The notes under the pieces are model-generated. The model had not been told where the DNA came from. It worked only from the letters and a program-made list of their open reading frames with translations, and did not search any database. DNA of 64,000 nt from CADCTM01 sp049671305 (GTDB lineage Bacteria > Cyanobacteriota > Cyanobacteriia > Cyanobacteriales > Coleofasciculaceae), in contig JBATUR010000073.1 in the NCBI GenBank assembly GCA_049671305.1, forward strand, positions 1 through 64,000, in the 5' to 3' direction. Of the stretch, positions 25,001-34,660 are shown one piece after another. The position numbers and the translations under genes are program-made. Position 1 is the first letter of the stretch; every line of letters starts with the position of its first letter.

Positions 25001-27783
25001 CTAATGTTACAACGGTTGCTGGCAGAGCTGATTTTAACGGTACGATTGCGGGTACAGTTGCCGCGCCGAATGTTAATGGTAGTGTGAATTTACGAGATTT
25101 TGCTGTTGCTGGTTTGCAGTTTGAATCACCTTTAGCTGGCAATGTGGCGACGGTGCCGGGGCAGCAGTTGACTTTAAATTTAAATGGTACTAATGATCAG
25201 ATTTTTGTAGCATTGACGCCGGATTATCAGCCGGTTGCATTTAATATTAAACGAGGAGAAGCGATCGCTAGTGGTACTCGACAAGGCGATATATTGCAGG
25301 TAAATACTGCCAATTTCCCCATTGCCTTAATCAAAGATTTCCCAAATGTGCCTGCAGCAATTGCCACTCAACCGCTTTCTGGTAATATTTCTGGCAACGT
25401 AGCTGTTAATCTCAAAACCTTTGATGTTGCTTTAAATAATATCGAACTTAATGGTTCAATTTTTGCTCCGCCCAAAGGTTCTACTGTTGCTAATAGTCGC
25501 TACATTCTTTCGGGTAATATTGCCCGCACAGCCGCAGGACCGGAATTCAAAAATATTCAGTTAGAAGTTAAACAGGGAGAACTATCCGTTATTTTAGCGG
25601 CGCTACAATCTTTCCAATTGTTGAATGTAACTACAGCAAGTCGTAGCTTTGGTGTTCCACTCGATTCTTTGGTTGTCCCGATTAATTTGCAAAATGAATC
25701 ACTACAAACCAAGCTTCGGCGTCTCTCAGAAATTAAAGCATTAGAACAACAAGAAGAAGCAATTGCCGCATCATCTCCACTGCCTGATTTTACTAAAGTT
25801 CAAGGTAGTTTTACGGGATTAATTGCACTTGATGGTTCTTTAGCATCTGGTGTTAAAGCTAAGGTCAATATTGAAGGTCAAAATTGGCAATTAGATACTT
25901 ACCAAGTTGATAAAATAAATATAGTAGGTGATGGTAGTTTTCAGAATGGTGTGTTGACACTATTACCGTTACAAATTCAATCAGGTGATAGCTTAATTGC
26001 CTACACGGGAACAATAGGCGGCGACGCCCAATCAGGTCAACTACAATTAAGTAAAATTCCTATCGAAGAACTACAAGCTATTCTACAAAAAGTACCAAAT
26101 CTGCCATCAGCTTTTGTTGGTTTGACTGGTTTAATAGATGCCACTGCCACCCTTTCTGGTAGTATTAAAAATCCCCAAGCAAGGGGTTCGATAACCATTG
26201 AACCAAACACAAATCAGGCAGAATTAGAAAGAATTCAAGGCAGTTTTAGTTATGCAAATGCTCGCCTCAACTTTGGCACTACAGTTAACATTGCGGGTGT
26301 AGAATCTTCTAGTATTATTAGCGGTAGTATTCCCTACCAATTACCCTTTGCTTCGGTAGCAGCAACTGATAATAGTCTTAATTTGAATATTAATGTCAAA
26401 AATGAAGGATTGACTTTATTAAACATACTCAGCAACGGTCAGGTAAGCTGGGTAAATGGTGGTGGGAATGTGCAGTTGGCTATTAATGGATTCTATAACC
26501 AAACAGCAAACAATTTAGCACAACTGGAAGCAAAAGGTACTGTTGATCTTGATAATGCCACACTGCAAGCTAATGCCTTGCCGGAACCGATAACTAATGT
26601 TTCAGGTAGAGTTTTATTTAATTTTGACCGTGCTCAAATTGACCCTAATAATACGCTGCGCGGTCAACTGAGCGGCGGTGATGTTACTGTTGTCGGTAGT
26701 TTGCCATTTGTACCTTCTGCTACTGTCGAAAGTCCTTTAACGGTGAATATTGGAGAATTGCCGATTAATTTGAAGGGACTTTATGCAGGTCGGGTTCAGG
26801 GTAATGTAGTAATTACTGGCACGGCGCTATCACCAAAAATTGGCGGTCAAGTTAATTTATTTGATGGTCAAGTATCGCTGGCTGAAGGGGCAACAACAAC
26901 GACAGTTTCTGCGGGTAATACCGCTGGTGGTGATGATTCAACAAGCCCAAGTGGCATTGAGTTTAATGCTTTGAAATTAACTTTAGGTAAAGATGTCCAA
27001 ATAACCAGAGCACCTATTGTTAACTTTCTAGCAGATGGAACCCTGACAATTAATGGCACTTTAGATAATTTAAGACCAGAAGGCACGATTACTTTAGAAC
27101 GTGGTCAGGTTAATCTATTTACAACGCAATTTCGGTTAGCGCGTGGCTATGAAAATACGGCGAAGTTTTTCCCAAATCAAGGACTTGACCCCACATTGGA
27201 TGTACGCTTAAGAGCATCTGTAACTGAATCAACTCAACGACGCTTGCCAACAGACCCTTTCTCGGCTGAAATTGCTGATAATCCGGTTACAAATTTAGGT
27301 AGTGTAAGGACTGTTGATATCCAAGCTAGAGTTGATGGTCCAGTAAGTCAGTTGGCAACTAACCTTGAATTAACGAGTACGCCTGGTCGCAGTGAGTCAG
27401 AAATTGTAGCGCTGTTGGGAGGCAGTTTTGTTGATACTTTGGGACGTGGTGATAGTACTTTGGGATTGGCTAATTTAGCCGGTTCAGCTCTTTTAGGAAA
27501 TGTACAAAATATAATTGGTGATGCTTTGGGTTTGAGTGAGTTTCGCTTGTATCCAACTGTAATTACAGATGAACAAAGACGTACTTCTAATTTAGGTTTA
27601 GCGGCGGAAGTTGGAGTTGATATTAGTCGTAATTTCTCGGTTTCTGCACAGAAGATTTTGACGACGGATGATCCTTTTGAATACAGTTTGCGCTATCGTT
27701 TAAATGAGCAGCTTCTGTTACGTGGAGCAACTAATTTATCTGGCGATAGTCGGGCGGCGGTGGAATATGAACGACGTTTTTAA
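22057..27783 (+). CDS. tamB: TamB-like translocation and assembly module protein (DUF490)
   Basis: The 1908-residue protein is a bridge-like envelope protein of the TamB/AsmA superfamily, thought to span the periplasm and work with an Omp85 protein (TamA or Omp85) in outer-membrane protein assembly or lipid transport. An N-terminal signal anchor lies at about residues 29-52 (LALLVSFLVASGIAGASAWT). Most of the protein is predicted beta-strand (a long beta-taco), and the final 350 or so residues, including the ending RAAVEYERRF, are the conserved TamB C-terminal domain. Residues about 485-901 are six tandem repeats of about 70 residues (separate entry). The ATG at 22057 directly follows an A10 run; no Shine-Dalgarno was recognised. 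No Omp85 gene is in the window. Confidence 0.87.
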   Translation: MKNAPNPSNEPTPTPTSPKVGQKRRRHLALLVSFLVASGIAGASAWTWFFVYRQLAPSVQDTVSKILSRPVKMGKVESFSLTGLRFGATELPATATDSDRASVQNVDVSYNLIPLILNRRLELDVTLVKPKVYIEQDADGQWVTTKIKTLPKGAIDVKLQTLQLRDADVELLPRGAAKNVRKPIFATLSSGKSRFLNNNKLIQFETQGSLVKAGNFTLKGESRTDTGQINLAVSGNKIGAAELGRLIQLPLLLQAGQVDGNLEINITRDKPLTFSGTATLDKVTARLAQLPQPFSQTNGQLRFKGTQVQLEKVTTLFGQIPAVANGTIDTQADINLTAQTAAVDLPKILQAFKFPKLPIPVLAEVQTALQVTGPLAKPIVSGQVKTTKVAQVDRLNLQNASAQFRLVDSKITISNIVATPSVGGVVKGTGTVTLGDKGTAQFDAQASNVPADAIAKIYELDLPFPLGLISGTTQIATTLANPQNYRATGTADLNLAGGSVKARNIQVNAGNFSTEVQANGVKIGSLVTVPEQFNVPVSGNFNLAGSLSSLSLSTIQGSGNGRLNIAGGTVNASDIQLANGRFTAQIEASEVQPGQLASVPAQFNSPLSGNFNIAGDLASFSTDTIKGSGSGSLNLAGGKVNINDLQLADGRFTAQIRASGVEIGRLATVPPQFNSPLSGVFNVSGALASLSPQTIKGSGSGSLNLAGGTVNASNIQLAEGRFTAQVRANGVQLGKLAAVPPQLDSPVSGNFNVSGDLASLSPQTIKGSGSGSLNVAGGTVNASNIQLADGRFTAQVEANGVQIGQLAPIPSQFNGPVSGNFNLSGDLASLSPSTVQGSGSGRLNVGGGTVNLSEVQLNNGRFQAVVEPQGVQLAGFSPQLRGDVGGRLNVAGSLTALSPTAIQAEGRLNFSEGISIIDRSLTADISWNGQQLQIQQATAANFSANGVVNVNLNNPGLQAIDSFALNVKADDLNLQQLAQTLPNVTTVAGRADFNGTIAGTVAAPNVNGSVNLRDFAVAGLQFESPLAGNVATVPGQQLTLNLNGTNDQIFVALTPDYQPVAFNIKRGEAIASGTRQGDILQVNTANFPIALIKDFPNVPAAIATQPLSGNISGNVAVNLKTFDVALNNIELNGSIFAPPKGSTVANSRYILSGNIARTAAGPEFKNIQLEVKQGELSVILAALQSFQLLNVTTASRSFGVPLDSLVVPINLQNESLQTKLRRLSEIKALEQQEEAIAASSPLPDFTKVQGSFTGLIALDGSLASGVKAKVNIEGQNWQLDTYQVDKINIVGDGSFQNGVLTLLPLQIQSGDSLIAYTGTIGGDAQSGQLQLSKIPIEELQAILQKVPNLPSAFVGLTGLIDATATLSGSIKNPQARGSITIEPNTNQAELERIQGSFSYANARLNFGTTVNIAGVESSSIISGSIPYQLPFASVAATDNSLNLNINVKNEGLTLLNILSNGQVSWVNGGGNVQLAINGFYNQTANNLAQLEAKGTVDLDNATLQANALPEPITNVSGRVLFNFDRAQIDPNNTLRGQLSGGDVTVVGSLPFVPSATVESPLTVNIGELPINLKGLYAGRVQGNVVITGTALSPKIGGQVNLFDGQVSLAEGATTTTVSAGNTAGGDDSTSPSGIEFNALKLTLGKDVQITRAPIVNFLADGTLTINGTLDNLRPEGTITLERGQVNLFTTQFRLARGYENTAKFFPNQGLDPTLDVRLRASVTESTQRRLPTDPFSAEIADNPVTNLGSVRTVDIQARVDGPVSQLATNLELTSTPGRSESEIVALLGGSFVDTLGRGDSTLGLANLAGSALLGNVQNIIGDALGLSEFRLYPTVITDEQRRTSNLGLAAEVGVDISRNFSVSAQKILTTDDPFEYSLRYRLNEQLLLRGATNLSGDSRAAVEYERRF
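23509..24759 (+). repeat. Six tandem repeats of about 210 bp inside tamB
   Basis: Units begin at 23509, 23719, 23929, 24139, 24349 and 24559. The first five are exactly 210 bp (70 codons) and the last 201 bp. Each unit reads as a GSGSG-x-LN-x-AGG start, a central NGRFTAQ-like strand, a PPQFNSPLSGNFN-like strand and an LASLSPQT-like end. Units 2-5 are close at the nucleotide level, which suggests recent expansion by slippage or unequal recombination. Units 1 and 6 are more diverged, like older edges of the array. Confidence 0.9.
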
Positions 27784-27814
27784 AGGGTGATCTTTCGGTT
27801 GCTAGGCAATTATT

Positions 27815-30800
27815 TTAAGTTAAAGCGGTCTTGATAACTTGTACTAGTTTTTCTGGATCAACTGGTTTAGACAGATGCTCTTGAAAGCCTGCGAGTATTG
27901 CTTGTTTTTGGTCATATTCTCCAGCATAAGCAGTTAATGCGATCGCAGGTATCTGTTTATTTGCTTGGCTTAGTCTTGCCTGTTTCAGCAACATATAACC
28001 ATCCATTTCTGGCATTCCAATATCACTAACTAACAAATTATATTGGCTATTTTGCATAACTTGCAACGCCTCTAGCCCTGATGATAAGGCAATTACTTGA
28101 GCACCGGCTTGCTCTAGCACAAAAGCCACAAAATTCCTGGAGTCCGCTTCATCATCAACAACGATAATCTTAAACCCTGCTAAGGAATCGGGGCTAAAAG
28201 ACTTTTTGACGAATTTATCATGGCTCGTTCTAGATTTCTCATTCAATAGCGGTAATCTAACTGTAAACGCCGCCCCAAGCCCTTCCCCGGCACTTTCTGC
28301 CCAGACCGTGCCACCGTGGAGTTCAGCAAGTTGCCGCACGATCGCTAATCCTAATCCTAAGCCGCCAAATTTGCGGGTGGTGGCGCTATCTTCCTGCCGG
28401 AAACGCTCAAAAACATAGTCCAAAAAGTCTGGACTAATTCCTTTACCCGTATCACTTACCGTGATCTGAGCGTAATCCTCAACTTTCACTAATTTAACTT
28501 CAATTCGTCCGTCTTTTGGCGTAAATTTAACAGCGTTGGATAAGAGATTCCAGGCAATTTGCTGTAAGCGTGCCGCATCGCCTGAAACTTGTCCCACAGG
28601 CTCTAAAATAGTCTCAATTTGAATTGCTTTGGCAAGTGCTGCAAGTTGCACCGTTTCCAGGGCAGCCGCAATGATCCTTTCCAGCTTTACAGGAGACATA
28701 TTCAAGCTGAATTTTCCCTGCAAAATGCGCGATACATCAAGTAAGTCGTTGATTAATTGCGATTGTAGAGTGGCGTTGCGCTCAATAGTTTTTAAAGCTT
28801 CAGTAGTTTTGCTGGGATTCATTTTGCCTGTTTGCAGCAGCTTCGCCCAGCCCAAAATGGGATTAAGAGGCGATCGCAATTCATGAGACAGCACTGCCAA
28901 AAATTCATCTTTAATGCGGTTTGCTGTCTCGGCGGCAACCCGTGCTGCTTCAGCTTCGGCTAACAACTTTTCTTTTTGTTGTTCCAGCAGTTTGGCATCG
29001 CTAATATCTTTAAAAAGTACGGCAACTTTTCGGTTTTCAGCCAAACCAATACGAAATGCATAAACATCGTACCAACGATTCATCGCTTCGGCGCGATTCT
29101 CAAAGCGTTGGGCAATGCCTGTCTCCACAATTTGCCCGTAAATCTCATACCAATTAGTTTCCATATTTGGCACTAACTGACACATCGTTTTACCTACTGC
29201 GTCTTGCAGTCCCGTTTGTTTCTCGAAGGCTGGATTAATTTCCAAAAAACGGTAATCACAAGGTTTATTATTTTCGTCATATAGCATTTCGATGACGCAA
29301 CAGCCCTCATCAATCGACTCAAACAAAATGCGATAACGTTCCTCAGATTGACGCAAAGCTATTTCTGAAAACTTGCGCTCACTAATATCGCGAAAATAAA
29401 CTAAAAGTCCTTGGCTTGATGGATAAGCACTGACTTCTGCATAAAAATTGAGCGATAGAGAAAAATCTTCAAACCTAACTGGCACTTGCTCGGCAACTGC
29501 TCGCTGCAATTCTTGATAGACTAATGAATCGCTTTGTCCTTCAGCCGGAAAAATCTCCCAAACCGACTTACCAAGTAGTTCATTTCTCGAACGTTGTAAT
29601 AGTTTTTCGGCGGCATGATTGACATAAGTATAGCGCCACTCAGAATCAAAAGCGCTAAAGGCATCGCTAATAGTTTCTAAAGTATTAATAACTTGTTGAT
29701 TTGCCGCCTGCAGTGCCAGTTCAGCTTGCTTACGTTCGGTAATTTCCTGCACTACTATATTAATGCCCAAAACCCGTTCAGCATCTTTTAAAGGATAGTA
29801 ACTAACCAGCCATTCACGTCTAACTCCCGGTTTGGCGCGGTTTGTGCCGCTGATTTCCAAATTAATAATAGGATCACCCGTTTCAATCACCTGCTGATAT
29901 AGTGGCTCCAAATCATCTGCCATTTCTGGCAAAACTTCGCGCAAAGTGTGCCCAAGATGCTCTTCTATTGACACTCCATTCATTTTCGCTAAATGTTCAT
30001 TGGCGCGGATATACCGCAAATCTGTGTCAACAAAGCAAAGCCCAACCGGGGCAGTGGCATAAAGCGCTTCAATTTCGGCTAGGCGCAGACTGGCTGTTTG
30101 CTGTTGTTGTAAAATTGCCGCCTGAGTATTTTTCTGCTCGGTGATATCTTGAAAATAAACCGCAAGTCCAGATGCCATCGGATAAGCGCGTACCCCATAC
30201 CAAACATTAAAAGGCGGGTAAAAGGCTTCAAAACTAACGGTAACTTGTTCGGCAATAGCGCGGCGATATTCCTGCTCAAACACAGTACCGACGGCGGCGG
30301 GAAACTCTTCCCAAATGTTTTTGCCAATTAAATCATCGAAGGATCGGTTTACCATGCGTGTCATTTGAGGATTGACATAGGTAAATCGCCAGTCTAAATC
30401 TAGGGAAAAGAAGGCATCGGAAATGCTCTCTAGGGTAACTAAAAGTTGTTGCGAGGTTGAATCGATTGGGGCGGTTTGTGAGCAAGTGAAGCTGGTAACG
30501 ACGGCGTAGGGAGTCGATTGATGCGCTTGAAATAAGGGGTTGGCGCTTACCTTCAACCAAACCACTTCTCCGTTTGGCTTAATAAAGCCCATGATCACAT
30601 TTGAAACCGGCTGCCCCGTTTGCAATGCTACCTGTGGCGGATGCGCCTCACTAGGAAAAGGCGAACCATCTTCGTAGATAGTTTGCCACGCCTTGTTAGT
30701 GCAGCCTTGCATTTTTTCTGCCGTAATTCCTAGCAGTTGCTCTGCATAAGGATTACAGGCTTGAATGCTGCCATCTGCCAATTGCAACACCATGCCAACA

Positions 30801-30895
30801 TCTGCCGCAATTTCCCGTGCTTGGTTGGATGACGGCAAATGAGAAGAATTGGAAAGGGAGGTTTGCGGTTGTGCTTCAGTTTTGCCTTGCTGCAT
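27815..30895 (-). CDS. Hybrid sensor histidine kinase with five PAS domains and a receiver
   Basis: The 1026-residue protein has no transmembrane segment and is likely cytoplasmic. PAS-type domains lie at about residues 30-135, 150-255, 270-390, 400-505 and 515-635. Domains 2 and 4 are similar to each other (VNPQMTRMV/VNHAAEKLL followed by IWEEFPA/VWEIFPA), suggesting duplication. The HisKA phospho-acceptor is H671 in FLAVLSHELRSP. The HATPase has an N-box near N783, DTGKGI (815-820) and GGLGLGLAI. The C-terminal receiver (908-1024) has D914/D915, phospho-acceptor D958 and K1010. No response regulator gene lies nearby, so its output target is unknown. It converges on tamB with a 31-bp gap. 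Confidence 0.9.
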   Translation of the reverse strand: MQQGKTEAQPQTSLSNSSHLPSSNQAREIAADVGMVLQLADGSIQACNPYAEQLLGITAEKMQGCTNKAWQTIYEDGSPFPSEAHPPQVALQTGQPVSNVIMGFIKPNGEVVWLKVSANPLFQAHQSTPYAVVTSFTCSQTAPIDSTSQQLLVTLESISDAFFSLDLDWRFTYVNPQMTRMVNRSFDDLIGKNIWEEFPAAVGTVFEQEYRRAIAEQVTVSFEAFYPPFNVWYGVRAYPMASGLAVYFQDITEQKNTQAAILQQQQTASLRLAEIEALYATAPVGLCFVDTDLRYIRANEHLAKMNGVSIEEHLGHTLREVLPEMADDLEPLYQQVIETGDPIINLEISGTNRAKPGVRREWLVSYYPLKDAERVLGINIVVQEITERKQAELALQAANQQVINTLETISDAFSAFDSEWRYTYVNHAAEKLLQRSRNELLGKSVWEIFPAEGQSDSLVYQELQRAVAEQVPVRFEDFSLSLNFYAEVSAYPSSQGLLVYFRDISERKFSEIALRQSEERYRILFESIDEGCCVIEMLYDENNKPCDYRFLEINPAFEKQTGLQDAVGKTMCQLVPNMETNWYEIYGQIVETGIAQRFENRAEAMNRWYDVYAFRIGLAENRKVAVLFKDISDAKLLEQQKEKLLAEAEAARVAAETANRIKDEFLAVLSHELRSPLNPILGWAKLLQTGKMNPSKTTEALKTIERNATLQSQLINDLLDVSRILQGKFSLNMSPVKLERIIAAALETVQLAALAKAIQIETILEPVGQVSGDAARLQQIAWNLLSNAVKFTPKDGRIEVKLVKVEDYAQITVSDTGKGISPDFLDYVFERFRQEDSATTRKFGGLGLGLAIVRQLAELHGGTVWAESAGEGLGAAFTVRLPLLNEKSRTSHDKFVKKSFSPDSLAGFKIIVVDDEADSRNFVAFVLEQAGAQVIALSSGLEALQVMQNSQYNLLVSDIGMPEMDGYMLLKQARLSQANKQIPAIALTAYAGEYDQKQAILAGFQEHLSKPVDPEKLVQVIKTALT

Positions 30896-31171
30896 CGGGT
30901 ATCAACAGTCAGTAGACAGGAGGATATGAAATCTTCATCTAGCAAAAGTATGCTCAGACGAAGCAATAGAGAGTAAATATAAATCAGTAATATATATATC
31001 TACTCTAAGTCATTATTAGAAAGTATTTCAGCATTCTTAACTTAATATGTTTTTGTTGACAAAATGTTTGCTTACGCCTGATCAATATGCTATGCCAAAA
31101 GAGGCGATGCCAGGGCAGATTAAAGTAATTCCGGCTTGAATGGGCAGCGCCTCTATTTGTTCAATTAAAGA

Positions 31172-32272
31172 TCACAGCAATAACACCGTATTATTGTCAA
31201 TTAAAACAGGTTTGCCATCACTACTAACGGCACTAAATTCCTCGAAGTAGCGACGCGCTGCCGGATAAAAATCAGGAAAATCAAACAGCACATCACCTGC
31301 GGCAATATCTGCCCAAAAATAACGTAAACTAGGGACTAGTTTTTCGGCATCGGCTAAGGATAAATTTAGAGGTTCAGCAGTTAGTAGCTTGATCATAAAG
31401 GGATAAGAGCGATCGCCAATCCATTCTCGCGAGTACTGTGGTAAATTCTCCCAACCAGGAACTGCTTTAATTTGATGAGACTCAATTTCTAGCCAGTTTT
31501 TGCCTTGATGATCGGTTCCCATTTCTAAGATGCGGTAAGGGTGAGGATAGCTGACTAAGGAACCTGTTGTAATATCATAAATGCCATCTTGATAAGCAAT
31601 ATCTTGGACGTGTAAATGTCCGGTAAACACTAAATTTACTCCGGCATCTTGCAACATTTTGCGTAAAACGGGAGCATTTTCTAGCATATACCTACGCCCC
31701 AAAGGATGCTTTGTTTGCTCTGGTATATGCTCCAAAACATTATGATGGATCATCACCATAATTAACTTATCTTTATTTTCTGCCAAAACTTGTTCAAGCC
31801 AGAGTAATTGCGCCTCATCTAAGCGTCCGATTTGTTTACCTGACGCATTAAATTGGTTAGAATTTAGCCCAATTAATTGCACTCCTGGCACTACTTCACA
31901 AGTGTAATAAAGTTGCTCTGGATTGTGATAGCCAAATTGTTGATAATAGTAAGGAAAATCTGGCAGTCCAATTGATTGCCCATCAGGTTGTAAAATTGGA
32001 ACATCATGGTTTCCTGGTACCACATAAACTGGAAAAGGCAGTTGGCTCAATCTTTTTTGCAACCACTGATGATTATCGGGTTCACCATGTTGGGTTAAGT
32101 CACCAGGAAGCAAGAGGAAATCGATATTTAACTGCTGTAAATGATCTAGAATAATTTCTAAGGCTGGAATGCCGACTTCTACCAAATGAAAGCGATTAGC
32201 ATGATCCCCTATGGTATGGGGTAGCCCGATATGCAGGTCGCTTACTACTGCAAAGCGAAAATTTAAACTCAT
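31172..32272 (-). CDS. Calcineurin-like metallophosphoesterase
   Basis: The 366-residue protein has the full five-block binuclear metallophosphoesterase signature: VVSDLHIG, LLPGDLTQHG, VVPGNHD, MVMIHHNV and FTGHLHVQD. It resembles the CpdA/class III cyclic-nucleotide phosphodiesterase group, but substrates in this family vary (cAMP, lipids, nucleotides), so none is claimed. The ATG at 32270-32272 is preferred over an in-frame TTG 18 bases upstream because it puts the first beta-strand (MSLNFRFAVVSD) at the N-terminus, as is usual. A 276-bp spacer separates it from the histidine kinase gene downstream. It is divergent from trmB. Confidence 0.86.
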   Translation of the reverse strand: MSLNFRFAVVSDLHIGLPHTIGDHANRFHLVEVGIPALEIILDHLQQLNIDFLLLPGDLTQHGEPDNHQWLQKRLSQLPFPVYVVPGNHDVPILQPDGQSIGLPDFPYYYQQFGYHNPEQLYYTCEVVPGVQLIGLNSNQFNASGKQIGRLDEAQLLWLEQVLAENKDKLIMVMIHHNVLEHIPEQTKHPLGRRYMLENAPVLRKMLQDAGVNLVFTGHLHVQDIAYQDGIYDITTGSLVSYPHPYRILEMGTDHQGKNWLEIESHQIKAVPGWENLPQYSREWIGDRSYPFMIKLLTAEPLNLSLADAEKLVPSLRYFWADIAAGDVLFDFPDFYPAARRYFEEFSAVSSDGKPVLIDNNTVLLL

Positions 32273-32450
32273 AGGATAAACTTTATTCAAGCACCGTTAA
32301 AACCTTATCTCAATTATCTGTGATCATTTAGCTGTTGATGGAAATTAAACGGGTTATTGTTTTTAAATTTAATGAATTTGTCAGCGCCTGATCTAAGAGA
32401 TGGCTTAACAGTGCTAAAAAAGATGACTAGTAATTAATGAGGTGTAAAAA

Positions 32451-33086
32451 TTGTCGAAAGTTCGAGTACGTCAACACGTTAATCCACTTAGTAAGAAATA
32501 TCAAACACCAATTACTCCGCCAAATTGGAGTGAGGTTTACTCAAAACCTCAACAACCATTACACCTAGATATTGGCTGTGCTAGGGGTGAATTTGTCTTA
32601 AGTATGGCTCAACTACAACCTGGTTGGAATTTTTTGGGAGTAGAAATTCGCCAGCCTTTGGTGGAGCAAGCTAATGCTAAGGTTAGGGAGTTGGGATTAG
32701 ATAATCTTTTCTATTTGTTTGGTAATATTAATAACTCATTAGAGCCTCTTTTGGCATCGTTTTCGCCCCAAACCTTGCAACGTGTGACGATTCAATTTCC
32801 TGATCCTTGGTTCAAAAAGCGACAAGCAAAACGCCGTGTGGTGCAACCCGAATTAGTAGAAGTTTTGGCAAAGTATTTAACAGTTGGCGGTGTGGTTTTT
32901 CTACAGTCTGATGTTGAAGAAGTAGCCCAGGAAATGTGCGATCGCTTTTCTGCCCACCCAGCTTTTCAACGCCAAGCCCCTCATACCTGGCTACCAACCA
33001 ACCCCCTACCAATTTCTACCGAAAGAGAGCTTTTTACCCTATCTAATGGTGAACCTGTTTATCGCGCCTTATTTGTCCGCAATTAG
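32451..33086 (+). CDS. trmB: tRNA (guanine-N7-)-methyltransferase
   Basis: The 211-residue enzyme methylates N7 of G46 in the variable loop of tRNAs, using SAM. Motif I is LHLDIGCARGEFVLSMAQ, followed by FLGVEIRQPLVEQA and the TrmB-specific FPDPWFKKRQAKRRVV, which holds catalytic Asp. The N-terminus SKVRVRQHVNPLSKKYQTP is the usual cyanobacterial TrmB opening. The start is TTG at 32451; GAGG at 32439-32442 lies eight bases before it and no ATG fits, so the rare start codon is well supported. Its stop lies 2 bp from the stop of the convergent mannosyltransferase gene. Confidence 0.94.
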   Translation: MSKVRVRQHVNPLSKKYQTPITPPNWSEVYSKPQQPLHLDIGCARGEFVLSMAQLQPGWNFLGVEIRQPLVEQANAKVRELGLDNLFYLFGNINNSLEPLLASFSPQTLQRVTIQFPDPWFKKRQAKRRVVQPELVEVLAKYLTVGGVVFLQSDVEEVAQEMCDRFSAHPAFQRQAPHTWLPTNPLPISTERELFTLSNGEPVYRALFVRN

Positions 33087-33088
33087 TA

Positions 33089-34546
33089 CTAAATCCAAGA
33101 AGAAAACCACATCCGCAACTGATAATCAGCAGGAGATAAAGGCAGCCCCAAATAAATTGGCATCCAATACACAAAAGCCAACAAAATTACCACAATAACC
33201 GTGATACCAGCACTGCGATAATGGGGCTTATTGCGGTTTTGTATCCAACGATCAACTAGCCATGCTAATGCCAATCCAGAAAATACTGAAGCCCCCATAT
33301 AATGGTACAAAAAAGTACAACGAGTTACCCTTGCCCAAGGCAATAATTGTCCTACCCAATTCAGCACAAGATACAGGGCAATCCAAGTATGAGGTGTGAC
33401 ACCAGGTTTACGCCCACTACCTTCAACAAAACGTTGTATTAATAACAACAATAGTAATAAAATTGCCGCCGTTGAGAGCCACCATAAAAAAGGATTTCCC
33501 ATCGCGTGGACATCATAAACCACCTTACCGACACCAGCCGGTAAAGGTGGATAAGTTGGCACCAACTCATTTGTATCAATTGCCGTTTGATAAAAATAAG
33601 CGATCGGACGCCACATTAAAATCCAACTATACCAACTCGAACAATAGGGATGGACATCTGAACCACTGCCAATTTTTTCATGGAAGAGTAAAATGTCTTG
33701 TTGGGCTTGCCAAAAACCTGGTGTAGGATTCATTTGAAGATGAGGAATCCAGAGCAGACTGTAGGTGATAACCGGCAAAAGTCCAAAATACCAAATAACG
33801 TGGAAAATATTTAATTGTGTCAGGTTAGGCAAGCAGGTTTGAGATTTAGTTGTCCTTGCTTCCGACTCTTGATTATTGGCTTTTGGTTCAAATTTTTGAA
33901 TCAGCCAAGCTGCAGCCCAAATTAGATAAACTCCCAGCAAAAACCATAAACCATTCCACTTGATGCAAGCTGATGCTCCAAAAAACACGCCAGATAAGCC
34001 CAAATTTGCCCAGCGGCGCTCTTTGGGTTGGTTGAGGGCGATCAAAAGAAATAGGTGTCCCAGCAAGCCAAAAAGCACTAAATAGACGTTATTGAGCGCA
34101 TATCTAGACTCGACTAGGAATAAGCCATCAGCCGCCGCAAACAAGGCGGCAATTAAGGCAAAACTGCGACGGCGATTGATTTGTAGCGCCAAGGCGGCAA
34201 CAACTAAGGGAATAAAGGAACCCGTAAAAGCATTAATCCAACGGTAACTCCAAGTCGTCCGCGATGATCCAGCAAAACTATTAACGGTATCTTGTCCAAA
34301 GGGTAGGTGTGAACCAATCCAAATGCCAATGGCGATAATATATTGACTTAAAGGCGGATGAGCGTTAAAAAACTGTGTGCCGGTTAAGTAGTTGTTGGCA
34401 AACTTGGCATAATAAACTTCGTCAAATACCAAGGCATTAAATCGCTCTAATCCCCAAAAGCGCAGGAATAAAGAGACGAGAAAAATCACAATCATGCCGA
34501 AGCTAAACCAGGGGACAGGTAAAATAAGCTTTTTGAACGAAGTCAT
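33089..34546 (-). CDS. Dolichyl-phosphate-mannose--protein mannosyltransferase family (GT39) membrane protein
   Basis: The 485-residue polytopic GT-C enzyme probably transfers a sugar from polyprenyl-phosphate to protein. The N-terminal membrane helix (about 15-30) is followed by the GT39 catalytic loop ALVFDEVYYAKFANNYLTG, with the conserved Asp-Glu pair, and by NAHPPLSQYIIAIGIW. About ten further hydrophobic helices follow. The C-terminal luminal part includes the region from about 230 to 330, rich in Trp and Pro. Substrate proteins are unknown. It is convergent with trmB and divergent (114 bp) from the EEP-family gene. Confidence 0.85.
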   Translation of the reverse strand: MTSFKKLILPVPWFSFGMIVIFLVSLFLRFWGLERFNALVFDEVYYAKFANNYLTGTQFFNAHPPLSQYIIAIGIWIGSHLPFGQDTVNSFAGSSRTTWSYRWINAFTGSFIPLVVAALALQINRRRSFALIAALFAAADGLFLVESRYALNNVYLVLFGLLGHLFLLIALNQPKERRWANLGLSGVFFGASACIKWNGLWFLLGVYLIWAAAWLIQKFEPKANNQESEARTTKSQTCLPNLTQLNIFHVIWYFGLLPVITYSLLWIPHLQMNPTPGFWQAQQDILLFHEKIGSGSDVHPYCSSWYSWILMWRPIAYFYQTAIDTNELVPTYPPLPAGVGKVVYDVHAMGNPFLWWLSTAAILLLLLLLIQRFVEGSGRKPGVTPHTWIALYLVLNWVGQLLPWARVTRCTFLYHYMGASVFSGLALAWLVDRWIQNRNKPHYRSAGITVIVVILLAFVYWMPIYLGLPLSPADYQLRMWFSSWI

Positions 34547-34660
34547 AAAATCACGCTTGCTTGCTCAACGGTTTTTGGGAATTGCGTTGCCGATTACTCA
34601 ATTTAGACATTAATTTTAGATGGCTACGGTTCGTCATGCTAGGAAAGTAGGCAAACAAAG

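Noticed and set aside
31057..31090. TTGACA followed by TATGCT on the plus strand near 31057-31086
   Set aside because: Spacing is 24 bp and there is no plus-strand gene downstream, so it is not a credible promoter.
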